The position numbers were made by a program, and so were the translations under genes. The notes beneath the pieces are model-generated. The model had not been told where the DNA came from. It saw only the letters and a program-made list of their open reading frames with translations, and made no database searches. From Sarcophilus harrisii (lineage: Eukaryota > Chordata > Mammalia > Dasyuromorphia > Dasyuridae), in the NCBI RefSeq assembly GCF_902635505.1, contig NC_045430.1:1738677-1802676 (forward strand): DNA of 64,000 nucleotides, read 5' to 3'. The stretch's first letter is position 1. Each line of letters begins with the position of its first letter. Positions 35,101 through 43,018 of this stretch are shown in pieces.

Positions 35101-38100
35101 GATCCAATAAAAAAAAAGTACCAGGGACAGTGCCCGAGGAGTTTCCCTGGTGCCTGACCTGGCCTAGCAGACTCTTCTGCTGCTGAGGCCGTGTCCAGGC
35201 TTCCTCTGGGCAAATAGTTTAACTGACAATGCAGCTCAGGAGCTGCTTTAAGCTTCCATGTCCCCAATGTCCAGTTGTGCAGTCCACATGCTCGTCTGCC
35301 TTTCCATACTGGGTCCGATCTCCAAATTGGTAGGAGTGGGGGAGGTTGAGGAAGAAGAACTGAGGCTTCACTGGAAGCCAGGCTTTGGAGAGGGCTTGGA
35401 CACTGGCTTTCACCCCTTCTGGGAAATACTAAGGTAAAGCTGGCAGTGCCCTTGGAGAGCCCCTTTATTTTACAAATAGGGAAACTAAGGCCAAACAAAA
35501 GAACTCCTCGGTGGAGCTGATGCTCCCTCCCCCCCACAAACAGAAAGGACTTGGTCCAGTACAAGTTCTGCAGAACTTCCTAGGAAGAAGCACCCCAAAG
35601 GGTGTGGGCCCTTTTAAGATTCCTTTTTTTCTGATTCCCAATCCCTCCTAGTTGATGTAATTATCAATCAGGGACCTTTTGATTCACAAATCCTGGTCCC
35701 TTTGAATTCTAATAGAAGATCTGGGCCTGTCCCAGCCCCACCAGGACCTGAGCCAACTTGGGACTACATCCATAGGCCCCTCTAGCTAAATCTCCCATTA
35801 TAAAAGAAGCCAAGCTGGGACCCCCTCTTTGCAGAGGTCCCAAACATGCCAGCCTTACGTCTGGCACGCCAGGACCCTCTGTCCACTGGAATCTTGTTTC
35901 CAGTGCCTTTCTTATCTCTACCTTTACCTATTTTCTTAACTATACTCTAACCTCACTTCCAAACCCTATAATAAACCTCTTTTATCAATCTAGCTTTTTG
36001 GACCAATAAATGCTTTTATTGGGGACCCACGCTGCTTCTAGACCTTATTTAACTCCATATCCTTGCGCCAAATCCAATGAGGTTGCAGGGGAACTCTATT
36101 TGACTCCCTGTACCCCAAACCTGCCACTAGACCTCATAAACCTTAACTGCATTTAGGTACCCCAAATCTATCCCTCATCAGAACTAGACCAGGAAGCCAG
36201 GTTCTCTGACTCCTGGACAACCCTACAGACGCTGCTGTACCAACACAAGCAAAAAGGTGGGAGTCAACAACTGAAAGAAACTCCCCTCTCCCCCCTATGA
36301 ATGATGAGAAAAGACCTTTCATACCATCACTTCTGGGTCCTGGGTCACATCTTTATATCCTGAAGGATCCAAAACCATTCCGCAGGGATCTGTGTACAAG
36401 CCATGAATATGAAGAACTCCATACTTCATGTGCCCTCTGGCCCACTGGAGAACCTGCCAAAACAAGCCCCAACTCAACCACAGGGTCTCACCAGAACCCA
36501 GGTTCATCTTCTATCCTGATCTCTACTTAAAAGGAAGCCCAATGACAGCTTACTTAAGGGATGTTCTGCTGCTAAATGTTCCCAAGGGCTTGGCTGGGCA
36601 GTATCTCCCCCCTGAAGGACCTCAGAATCACAAACCTAGGAGATATACAAGTATGCTCTCCATAGCATCTCCCCAAGAGGCATTCCACTTCCTCAAACCA
36701 TCTCCCATCATACTTCCTGTGGTGACCAGTACCCCCATTATCAAGCAGAGACCAAGGGAGTCTTCTGAGATCAACAGCAAGGAAAATGGACACATACCAA
36801 TCTGTATTTACAGCAAAAGGCGAGGCCCGCAAGGCCTCAGGGTTCCCAAGGTATGGAGCTCTCCCACTGTGCTCTGCCAATCTCTCTGGGGAGCAGCTTA
36901 TGGAATCAGGATGAGCACTAGGGATTTGGATACTTTGATCGCCAGTGAGGCCTTGGCCCCTTTATCAGCCCTGGGAGTCAGAGGGTATCACTTGCCCATT
37001 CTGTAACTTGGTAACCTTTCTTTCTTTAGAGCAGGGGTCCTAAACTTTTTAAATAGGGGACCAGTTCACTGTCCCTCAGATTGTTGAAGGGCCGAACTAT
37101 AGTAAAAACAAGAACTTTGTGTTGTGGGCCTTTAAATAAAGAAACTTCATAGCCCCAGGTGAGGGGGATAATCGTCTTCAGCTGCCGCATCTGGCCCGTG
37201 GGCCACAGTTTGAAGACCCATGCTTTAGAGGAACCTCACTATGGCCTCTCCAGGGGGAGCCCAGCCATCCTAATGAGCTATGTGACAAACGGTCACCCCT
37301 ATCCCCCAAACCTGTAAAGGAAACACCACCTGCAAACATGAGCTGATGGGTCTAGACAGATGGCAGCAGGTAAATACTGAGCACCAATGCCCAGCCTAGG
37401 GCCTAGCATATGGTAATATTCTCCTAATAAAAGCTTGATGGCTTGACGTGACATATTTATCCATCAGATTCTTTGTTAAAATTTTTTTTTATAAATACAC
37501 ATTAATGACAGAAGATCCCTGGATTTCAAGATCTTGTACAGGCCAAGGGGCAGAAATCAACTAAAGTCCTGGCAGGCCCAAAGAGGAGGAATGGAAGACT
37601 CTTGGGAAACATGCTCCCGACTGGGGTGGAAGGATTGGATGCTGACAGCTCAAGACCGGGTCAGGTTCAGCAAAATGAGTGCAGAAATTTGTGGGAAGGA
37701 GGGAGCTGATCATTGAGATTCCCTGCCAGCAGTAGCTGAGCAAGAGGATCGGGGGAGGCCATTCTTCCCTACCTTGGTTTTATCTTTTAAATCTAAGGAT
37801 TCCATCGGCTTGTTCTGCTGCTGGCCAAAGATCTCCAGGAGGTTATCGTAATTGGTGGTGAGCACCATGGTCCCCCGCTCCATCAGGCTGAGGATCGACT
37901 GCAGCACTGTGGGGTTCTGGATATGCTGCTCTAAATTGTCAAAGACCTCCATTAAGCAGTCCTGGAAGAAGTTGGGCTTGGTATCCCCTGTGCGCTGTAG
38001 ACACAAAAGCACGCCGCTGATGGAACGTACGCCAAGGCCCTTTGGTAACCACAGTCCCTCCCTCTCCAGGGCTAGCTGGAGCATCGCAGGCCCTCCCATC

Positions 38101-39136
38101 AAAGACCAGAACTGCCCTGGGGGACGGCGGAAGGGACCAGGCCACACACTGGCCCAGCTGCATCCCGTACGTGCTCTCTCAGGGGAACCCCAGGCCCCAG
38201 GAACCTCCTGGACTGAAACCTTACCGGCGACATCTTTCGGATCAGGTCGTGAGCCACCACAAGCAGGTCTCGGTCTTTCATCACCTTCTTCCGGAACTCC
38301 GCCACATCTCCAGGATGCAGGACTTCCAGCTGCTCGGCCGCTTCCAGGACGGCTTCAATGCAGCTCCTCCAAGAGCAGAGGGCACGGATGCCGGGGGCCA
38401 CAGCGGCACTGACGCCTGTCCCAATGACTAGCAAGAGGTCATGGGGCTGCTTCCTTATCAGACTTTTTAAAAACTTCCTGGACACAAAAGAGGAGGACGG
38501 GATAATGGTCCGCTTTTCAGAAGCTATGCCAATAAATGACAGCAGGCTACACTGCATGTGCCCTCCCTCCCCCTTGGGGGCACTTGGGCAGCTCTGCTCC
38601 CATCTCGTAGCTCTAAGATCGGGTCGGGACCACGGCTTTCCCACCCCCCAGCTTCAGTCCTGTGCCCGCTGGCACTGTCATATCTGCAAGAGGCACTTGA
38701 GAGGTGAAAGAGTAAGTGAAAAACTGGTTGCAGCAATTGCCAGGGCTGAAATGCCAAAAAGAAACACAGCCCGGCCACAAAGGGCAGCCCCTCCCGAGCA
38801 TCCATTCCTAGCGTCCGTCTCCTCCACACCCCTCGTCCCCGCGGGCCTTCTCTCTCTGGGCCTCCCGGGAGGCAGGAGGAAAGGCCAGCTGGCTCCTGGA
38901 GGGCACTCGGGGCCTCTCCGGCAGTCACTGGCCCTTCCGGGCTGCATTTTCCAGGTGGCCAGGGCGGCACCTTCCCCAAAGGCGGGGCCGGAGGCCGCGA
39001 CCCCAGGGAAACGCCGCCTGCTTCTCCCTCTGGACCTTCCCCAGGCGAGAAGGCCCCAAAAGCGGCCCCGAGAAGCTCCCGTCTCTTACCTGGATTTCTG
39101 CTCACTTCTATTTGTTGTCTTTTCTGCTGAATCCAT
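29180..39136 (-). CDS. FAM118A: FAM118A, SIR2-like domain protein (complete)
   Basis: Eight coding exons on the minus strand join in phase to 359 codons plus stop (human about 357). Exons, from the ATG: 39136-39090, 38477-38225, 37994-37773, 36453-36325, 33041-32756, 29571-29539, 29382-29293, 29199-29180. The start MDSAEKTTNRSEQKSRKF matches the human N-terminus I recall. The fold is a SIR2-like Rossmann domain: glycine loop VIGTGVS (33-39), TTNYD (146-150), LHIHG (188-192, candidate catalytic histidine) and FLFVGCGE (229-236). SIR2-like proteins bind NAD, and FAM118 proteins have been linked to NAD processing and filament formation; activity here is inferred. Transcription probably starts in the CpG island near 40.5-40.9 kb. 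Introns hold an LTR, L1, L2, SINE and hAT copies and a duplicated exon fragment. Confidence 0.96.
29293..29382 (-). CDS. FAM118A: FAM118A exon, C-terminal tail
   Basis: Ninety bp encoding NACQDCAKRKLGEYSMG to IRQSDP, with one base carried over at each end. Acceptor TCCCCCAG, donor GTCCGT (weaker consensus). Confidence 0.93.
29539..29571 (-). CDS. FAM118A: FAM118A micro-exon DADRVDSTTLLG
   Basis: A 33-bp exon; joined to its neighbours it reads DADRVDSTTLLG, identical to the human segment I recall. Acceptor ACTCGTAG, donor GTAAGA. Confidence 0.94.
   Translation of the reverse strand: MLTEWTVQRC
30225..30760 (+). mobile_element. L1 LINE 3' end
   Basis: Starts in the ORF2 C-terminal region (GGAATATTATTGTTCTATAA, AGAGCCAGGAATACATTGTT) and runs through the 3' UTR to a T-rich part and final A run. 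Translated pieces recall the MEYYCSIRND wording of L1 ORF2 ends. It lies in a FAM118A intron, in antisense to the gene. Confidence 0.8.
30770..31960. repeat. Unclassified interspersed-repeat-like region
   Basis: A-rich sequence of repeat character following the L1 tail, ending with GATTATTTATTACAAAGAGT. I recognise it as repeat-like but cannot name the family. No coding sequence. Confidence 0.35.
32095..32285 (+). mobile_element. MIR/CORE-type SINE
   Basis: GGGAAGGGACCTAAGAGGCC, ACAAAGGAGAAGACTGAGGT, CACAACAGCTAGTAAGAGG and CAGATCCCGATTCTAGC follow the marsupial MIR-like SINE order. Moderately diverged. Confidence 0.75.
32286..32480 (+). mobile_element. L2 LINE 3' remnant
   Basis: GCCCCTGCACTGGTTGTCCC, AGAAAGCTCTTCCTTCTCA and TCTTTCAAGACTACGTGG resemble the L2 3' region. 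Short and diverged. Confidence 0.45.
32756..33041 (-). CDS. FAM118A: FAM118A exon, second half of Rossmann domain
   Basis: Ninety-five codons plus one base, EVLQNLYRTKSFLFVGCG to AAQICRQRSP, the most conserved stretch of the family (LKENEDHFFKHQADMLLHG). Acceptor TTCCTAG, donor GTGCAC. Its first 47 bp and acceptor are duplicated at 35533-35592. Confidence 0.97.
33095..33535 (+). mobile_element. L2 LINE 3' end
   Basis: ATTGCTTCCAGGATCAAACA, TTTAAAGCCCTTTATGACCT, GGTAAGCTCCTTAAAGGTTG and GGTGCTTAATAAATGTTTAA make a near-complete L2 3' end reading rightward. It begins about 55 bp beyond the FAM118A exon boundary. Confidence 0.8.
33850..34275 (+). mobile_element. L1 LINE 3' end
   Basis: GCAGAACCAGGAGATCATTA, TTTACCTTCTGAATCCAATT, GTATCTAGGATATACTGTGA and GGGTTCTGGCAATAAACAGT are the typical marsupial L1 3' UTR sequence, followed by an ACAACA-rich tail and a T run (about 34300-34323). 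Best single marker of marsupial origin. Confidence 0.85.
35533..35592 (-). pseudogene. Duplicated FAM118A exon-start fragment
   Basis: Sixty bp match 32995-33054 at constant offset 2538 with two mismatches. On the minus strand it contains a TTCCTAG acceptor followed by the exon start EVLQNLYWTKSFLFVG (Trp for Arg). The parental exon continues; the copy stops. It lies in the intron between the HIHG exon and the true exon, and beside a solo LTR. Confidence 0.9.
35600..36180 (+). mobile_element. Solo LTR (endogenous retrovirus, family A)
   Basis: About 580 bp sharing its whole length with the copy at 50025-50606; both end CTCATCA. A TATA-like ATTATAAAAG and an AATAAA-containing segment sit where LTR promoter and polyadenylation elements are expected. 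No internal retroviral region adjoins it, so it reads as a fossil solo LTR. It is inside a FAM118A intron, antisense to the gene. Confidence 0.75.
36325..36453 (-). CDS. FAM118A: FAM118A exon with HIHG motif
   Basis: Forty-three codons, VLQWARGHMKYGVLHIHG to TQDPEVM. HIHGLYTDP holds the histidine expected at the SIR2 catalytic position. Acceptor TTTTGGCAG, donor GTATGA. Confidence 0.97.
37032..37222 (-). mobile_element. Short hAT-Charlie-type DNA transposon (MITE)
   Basis: A 191-bp element with perfect 8-bp target duplications CTTTAGAG (37024-37031, 37223-37230). It is the same family as 3009-3200 in the opposite orientation (starting CAGGGGTCCTAAACTTTTTA). No transposase. It lies in a FAM118A intron. 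Confidence 0.92.
37773..37994 (-). CDS. FAM118A: FAM118A exon with TTNYD motif
   Basis: Seventy-four codons, RTGDTKPNFFQDCL to SLDLKDKTK. VLTTNYDNLLE is the SIR2-family Asn/Asp motif. Acceptor GTCTACAG, donor GTAGGG, phase 0. Confidence 0.97.
38225..38477 (-). CDS. FAM118A: FAM118A exon, NAD-loop half of the SIR2-like domain
   Basis: One base plus 84 codons, KFLKSLIRKQPHDLL to AHDLIRKMSP, with the glycine loop LLLVIGTGVSAAVAPG. Acceptor TTGTGTCCAG, donor GTAAGG. Confidence 0.97.
39090..39136 (-). CDS. FAM118A: FAM118A exon with start codon
   Basis: ATG at 39136 opens MDSAEKTTNRSEQKS plus two bases, donor GTAAGA. The exon itself probably begins at 39145 after CCCTCGCAG, leaving nine bases of 5' UTR (GGTTTACAG) before the ATG. 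Confidence 0.92.
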
Positions 39137-39944
39137 CTGTAAACCCTGCGAGGGAGAAGCTTCCATCAGCAGCTCGGCGGTTCTGGCACCCCCACTCTGG
39201 GGGCCGCCCCAGCGCCCCAAAATGGTTAAAACTGAACAGTCCCCGCTACGTCAGGTCTGTCAAGTTTGCGCGCGAGGCCCTCGCTCTGCCACAAAGGGCC
39301 CGGCTCCCGCCATCCCCTGCGGCCTACGAGGTCCGCTCTCTTTGGCCTCGGCCCCAGAGATGCGCGTGCAGCGGGCAGACGCGGGGGGCGGGGCTCCGGG
39401 CCGGCCGGATAACACTCCCTAGGGGCCCGCGCTGTGGCCCAGAGCCCCCGCCGAGCCAGGTTCGGGCTCGGGCTTCGCGCCCGCCGCGCCAAGCTCCTGC
39501 CGGGCCGGGAGCCGAGAAGGGGCCCCGCCCGCGGAGAGCCTCGGTCCCCTGCCCGGCTCCTTCGGGTCTGTCTCCGTCACTTCTGTAGGCTTGGAGCCCC
39601 GAGCTCCCTCCTAGGGCTCTGCACCCGCAACCCCGTCACACACACACCCCCCGCGGTCCGCTGGGAAAGCGCCGAACAAAAGGAAAAGCCCCGGGGAAAA
39701 CAAACAAAAATCCCGGCCCGGGCCGGCCCCCGCAGCCGCACCGCAGGCCCCGCCCCCGCGCCCCTGCCGGGTCTCGGCGCTGGGAGCTCAGACCGGCCTG
39801 GGCCGGGAAGGGCTGCGGCCCCGGGGGGCGGCCGGCAGAGGGAGGCAAGGACACCATTTGGCCCCCCCCCGGGCCCCGCAGAAATGGGGGGTCCCAGCGG
39901 GGAGCCACCGCCCCGCGCCGGCGGGACTCCCCACGTGGAGCCGC

Positions 39945-40100
39945 CTCCCCCACGCCCCCTCCTCCCCACGCCCCTTCCTCCCCCGCCCCCTCCTCCCCCC
40001 GCCCCCTCCTCCCCACGCCCTTCCTCTCCACCCCCTCCTCCCCCCACGCCCCCTCCTCTCCCACGCCCCCTCCTCCCCCCACGCCCCCTCCTCCCCGGCC
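39945..40100. repeat. C-rich short tandem repeat
   Basis: Irregular units of about 15-17 bp built on CACGCCCCCTCCTCCCC, all-pyrimidine apart from the repeated CACG. The minus strand (FAM118A sense) is correspondingly G-rich. It sits in the first intron of FAM118A. Confidence 0.85.
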
Positions 40101-40589
40101 TGCCAGGAAAGGGCCCGGAAGGAAGGAAGGCGGCTCAGGCGGGCTATGCCAGGGGGCGGGCGGGGGAGGGGCCGGCTCCTCTCCGGGCCCCTGCCCCTCC
40201 CCCCGCGGGGCGCCCCGGGCCGCGCGTCACCCACCGGCCGGGCCCCGGGACCCCCCCCTCCTCCTTCCCCTCCCCCCAGGACACCCGGACCAGAGAACCG
40301 TGGGGCACTAGGACCTGGGGGCGCTCGGACGCAGCAGGAAGGATTTGCTACCACCACCGAGGATTCTCTGCCTCAGTCTCCCTACCTACAAAGTGGGGGC
40401 AAACAGCCCCCGCTCCGGGGCGGGGCGGGGCCCGAGAGGGAGCCCCTCCGGGAGGAGGGGAGTCGCCGCTCTCACTCACCGTGGGTGGGCGGCCGCGGGC
40501 CCCGGGGCAGGGCCCGGCCAGCAACCCCCTCAGCACCAGGGGCGGGAGCCGGGGGGACGGCGGCAGCTCCTCCTCCTCTCCTTCCTCCT

Positions 40590-40618
40590 GCTCCTCCTCC
40601 TCCTCCTCCTCCTCCTGG
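40590..40618. repeat. (CTC)n microsatellite
   Basis: A run of CTC/TCC triplets next to the proposed FAM118A first exon. Possibly within the 5' UTR. Confidence 0.85.
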
Positions 40619-40712
40619 AGTGGGCGCTCCAGGCCCCGCATCCACCACCTCCGGCCGGGGGAGGGGGGAGCGGGGGCGAGGGCGGGGGCGGCGCGCGCCG
40701 CTCAGGGCCCCC

Positions 40713-40882
40713 GCGCAGGCGCACTCCACCACGAGGGCCCGAGGCGCGCGCCCGGGGACCACCGCGCGCAGGCGCACTCCACCACGAGGGCCCGAGGCGC
40801 GCGCCCGGGGACCACCGCGCGCAGGCGCACTCCACCACGAGGGCCCGAGGCGCGCGCCCGGGGACCACCGCGCGCAGGCGCG
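40713..40882. repeat. 53-bp tandem repeat with GCGCAGGCGC units
   Basis: Three nearly identical 53-bp copies start at 40713, 40766 and 40819, with a partial fourth at 40872. Each begins GCGCAGGCGCACTCCACCAC and includes GAGGCGCGCGCCCGGGG. GCGCAGGCGC is close to the NRF1 site GCGCATGCGC. Confidence 0.95.
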
Positions 40883-41583
40883 ACCCTCTCTCCCGAGAAA
40901 GGCCGTTAGGCGGAGGAGGAGGGCCGGCGGTCGCCGTGAGGCGCAGGCGCGGGCTCCCAAGCAAAGCCGAGGAGGGAGCAGAAGAAAGGAGAGGAAGAGG
41001 GAAGGGGGAGGGGTGCGCGCGCGCACTCGCAACGACCCGCGGAGAAACGTTAGCCGGCACAGGCACGCGCTCATTTATTCGTTACTAAGGCCTGCGCGCA
41101 GGCGCCGCCGGAGCGCCGGTCGGACCCCGGAAACGGAACTCGCCCGCCATCAACACTCGCCGGCTGGTGCGCCCGCGAGCCTTCCGCGAGACTCCGCCCC
41201 GCCCCGGCAGGTTCCGGCCCCCTCGGGTTCCGCTCCTCCGGGCGGCCTCCTCGGACTGAGCCTACGCGCGCCCCACGCTCCCGCGGACGCGCCCCGAGAC
41301 TCGCTGTCGCGCTCGGAGCTCGGGGCAGTGGGAGCCGCCCCTGCCCCCGAGGGGGCTCCTAGTGGGGGGGGGGCCGCGCGCCCCTCCCGCAGCCCGAGGC
41401 GGAGCGGCGCGCGCTCCCAGAAGGGCCTTTACCGCCCGAAAAGCTGGACTGATAAAGGGGCTTATTGCGGGGTCGGGAAGCGAGGTTAGGCTCTAGTTAA
41501 GGAAGTGGGCGAAGGTGGAGACAGGAAGGGCGCCGGCCACCGCGCTCCAGCGCATCCCTGGCGGGAGGGCGGGCGGGGGCCGC

Positions 41584-41812
41584 CATGTCGGGACCTTCTT
41601 CCCAGAGAGGAGGTAGTTTGGCCCTTTTGTGATGAGAGATTTGGCCGAAGGGGCCCGTGGGTGTAGCCCCAAGGGGGCTCAGATCCGGGTGGGGCTGGGA
41701 CAGGCCCGGATCTTCTGTCCCAAGGGACCAGGATTTGTGAATCAAAAGGTCCTGGATTGACCACCTAGGAGGGTGGGAATCTTAAAAGGATCACACCCGC
41801 ACCAGTTATGTC
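41584..41812 (-). mobile_element. LTR fragment, family A (reverse)
   Basis: The reverse complement aligns with the left part of the family A LTRs at 35600 and 50025, including TTTTGATTCACAAATCCTGG and GGGGCTACACCCACGGG. Partial fossil, ending in GC-rich sequence of the FAM118A promoter side. No internal retroviral part. Confidence 0.75.
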
Positions 41813-41912
41813 ATCAATTCACCCAGAAAAGGCCCGGGGCCTAGAGGCCTGAGCTGAGAACTGGGAGGGGGGAGGGGGGGTGCTGGCTGCGGAACTAGGC
41901 TGTCGGGTTCTA

Positions 41913-42112
41913 GAGTCTGATCATCCTCTCAGTGCTCCCCCTGCTGGCCAGGAGAGTCTGATCAGCCTCTCAGTGCTCCCCCTGCTGGCCTGGGGGGTGA
42001 TCAGCCTCTCAGTGCTCCTCTTTGCTGGCCTGGAGGGTCTGATCATCCTCTCAGTGCTCCCCCTGCTGGCCTGGGGGTGATCAGCCTCTCAGTGCTCCTC
42101 CCTGCTGACCGA
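41913..42112. repeat. 40-bp minisatellite, five units, dimeric, CTCF-like
   Basis: CCTCTCAGTGCTCC recurs at 41925, 41966, 42005, 42047 and 42085 (spacing 41, 39, 42, 38, so an alternating 80-bp dimer). Three units carry GTGCTCCCCCTGCTGGCC, which agrees closely with the reverse complement of the CTCF core; two are more degenerate. Confidence 0.9.
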
Positions 42113-42772
42113 ATTGTTTACACCCTCCTGGCTGCCCTCCCTCCCCCCCTCTCCTCAGAGATCCTGCCTCATCTCTCTCATCTCTGACAAATGGGAGCAG
42201 CAGGAGGACGGGGCTCTCTGGCTTTGCTTCACCTCCGTGTTCCAGTCCCCCAAATGCACTGCTGGAGGCTGCTTAAGGTCTTTCTGAATTGGGCAGAAGC
42301 TGTTCTAGACGAGGGGACGGAGGCCAGCGGGGGAAGTCCAGAAGGAGAGGGACTCATCTCCTGCCCAGGACTCCAAATCTTATTCAAGTCCAGGCTATTG
42401 CACCGACTCAGGGCAAGCTTGGAAAGTTCTGCAAAGGGACCTTAGAGGCAATATTGGAAAAAAGGGACAAAACATTTACCTTTGAGAGAACAGAAGGTGT
42501 TCGGAGGAACCGAGGGTCCCAGACGGACACTGCAGCCCAGTGTCAGTGACCAGATGGCACTAAAGGGCAGCAAGTGATGGTGAACAAAGAAGGCAACAGG
42601 TGGCCAGGAACCGCTTCCCTTGAGTACAGCTCATCTGCTCACACCCACTCGCTCTGGTCAATGAAATCTTAACCAGGAATCCCCCTGGATCAATCAGCAA
42701 TTCAGAACCTCCAAGACCCATCAGGCAAGAGCAAAACCAAGAGAATAAATAGGTCGAGTCAATGGGTCAACA

Positions 42773-42778
42773 TTTATT
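42773..42778 (-). terminator. UPK3A: UPK3A polyadenylation signal
   Basis: AATAAA on the minus strand about 80 bp after the stop, with cleavage probably near 42755. Confidence 0.7.
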
Positions 42779-42858
42779 GATTGCTCCCCTCCCGAGCCAC
42801 GGAAGAAATCGCGGGAGCAGATGCCGGCAGATAGTTCTTTCGGACCCTGAGGCGGCTG

Positions 42859-43018
42859 TCAGTCCTGCAGCTTGCTGGTGTAAACCTCGGCCCGGTCCAG
42901 AGACTGCCTTCGGTTCACAGAGGCATAGGAGGGCTCTTGGGCTCCCTGCGCTTTGGGAACTGCCTCCTGGCTGATTTGGGATTCATGCTGCATCTCTAAG
43001 TCGGAACTCCCCATACTC
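42859..43018 (-). CDS. UPK3A: UPK3A exon 6, cytoplasmic tail
   Basis: SMGSSDLEMQHESQISQEAV to AEVYTSKLQD and TGA; the end AEVY(T/S)SKLQD is conserved with human. Acceptor TGCTTAG. Confidence 0.97.

Larger units (their letters stand above)
39150..41460 (-). promoter_or_regulatory. FAM118A: CpG island and promoter region of FAM118A
   Basis: Dense CpG over about 2.3 kb, flanked by CpG-poor sequence. A strong minus-strand donor (CCACG then GTGAGTGAG) ends at 40480, so a non-coding first exon probably lies just above 40480 and splices to 39145. No TATA box was seen; GC boxes are many. The island also holds C-rich and NRF1-like tandem repeats. Long open frames across it are compositional. Confidence 0.8.

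Noticed and set aside
35040-35564. Minus-strand frame of 174 codons beginning inside the duplicated FAM118A fragment
   Set aside because: Only the first 12 or so residues are FAM118A-like; the rest has no similarity I recognise.
39434-41489. Very long proline/arginine-rich open frames in the FAM118A CpG island on both strands
   Set aside because: They overlap each other in several frames, have no family motif and follow from GC composition and the tandem repeats. The real gene passes here only as a non-coding first exon.
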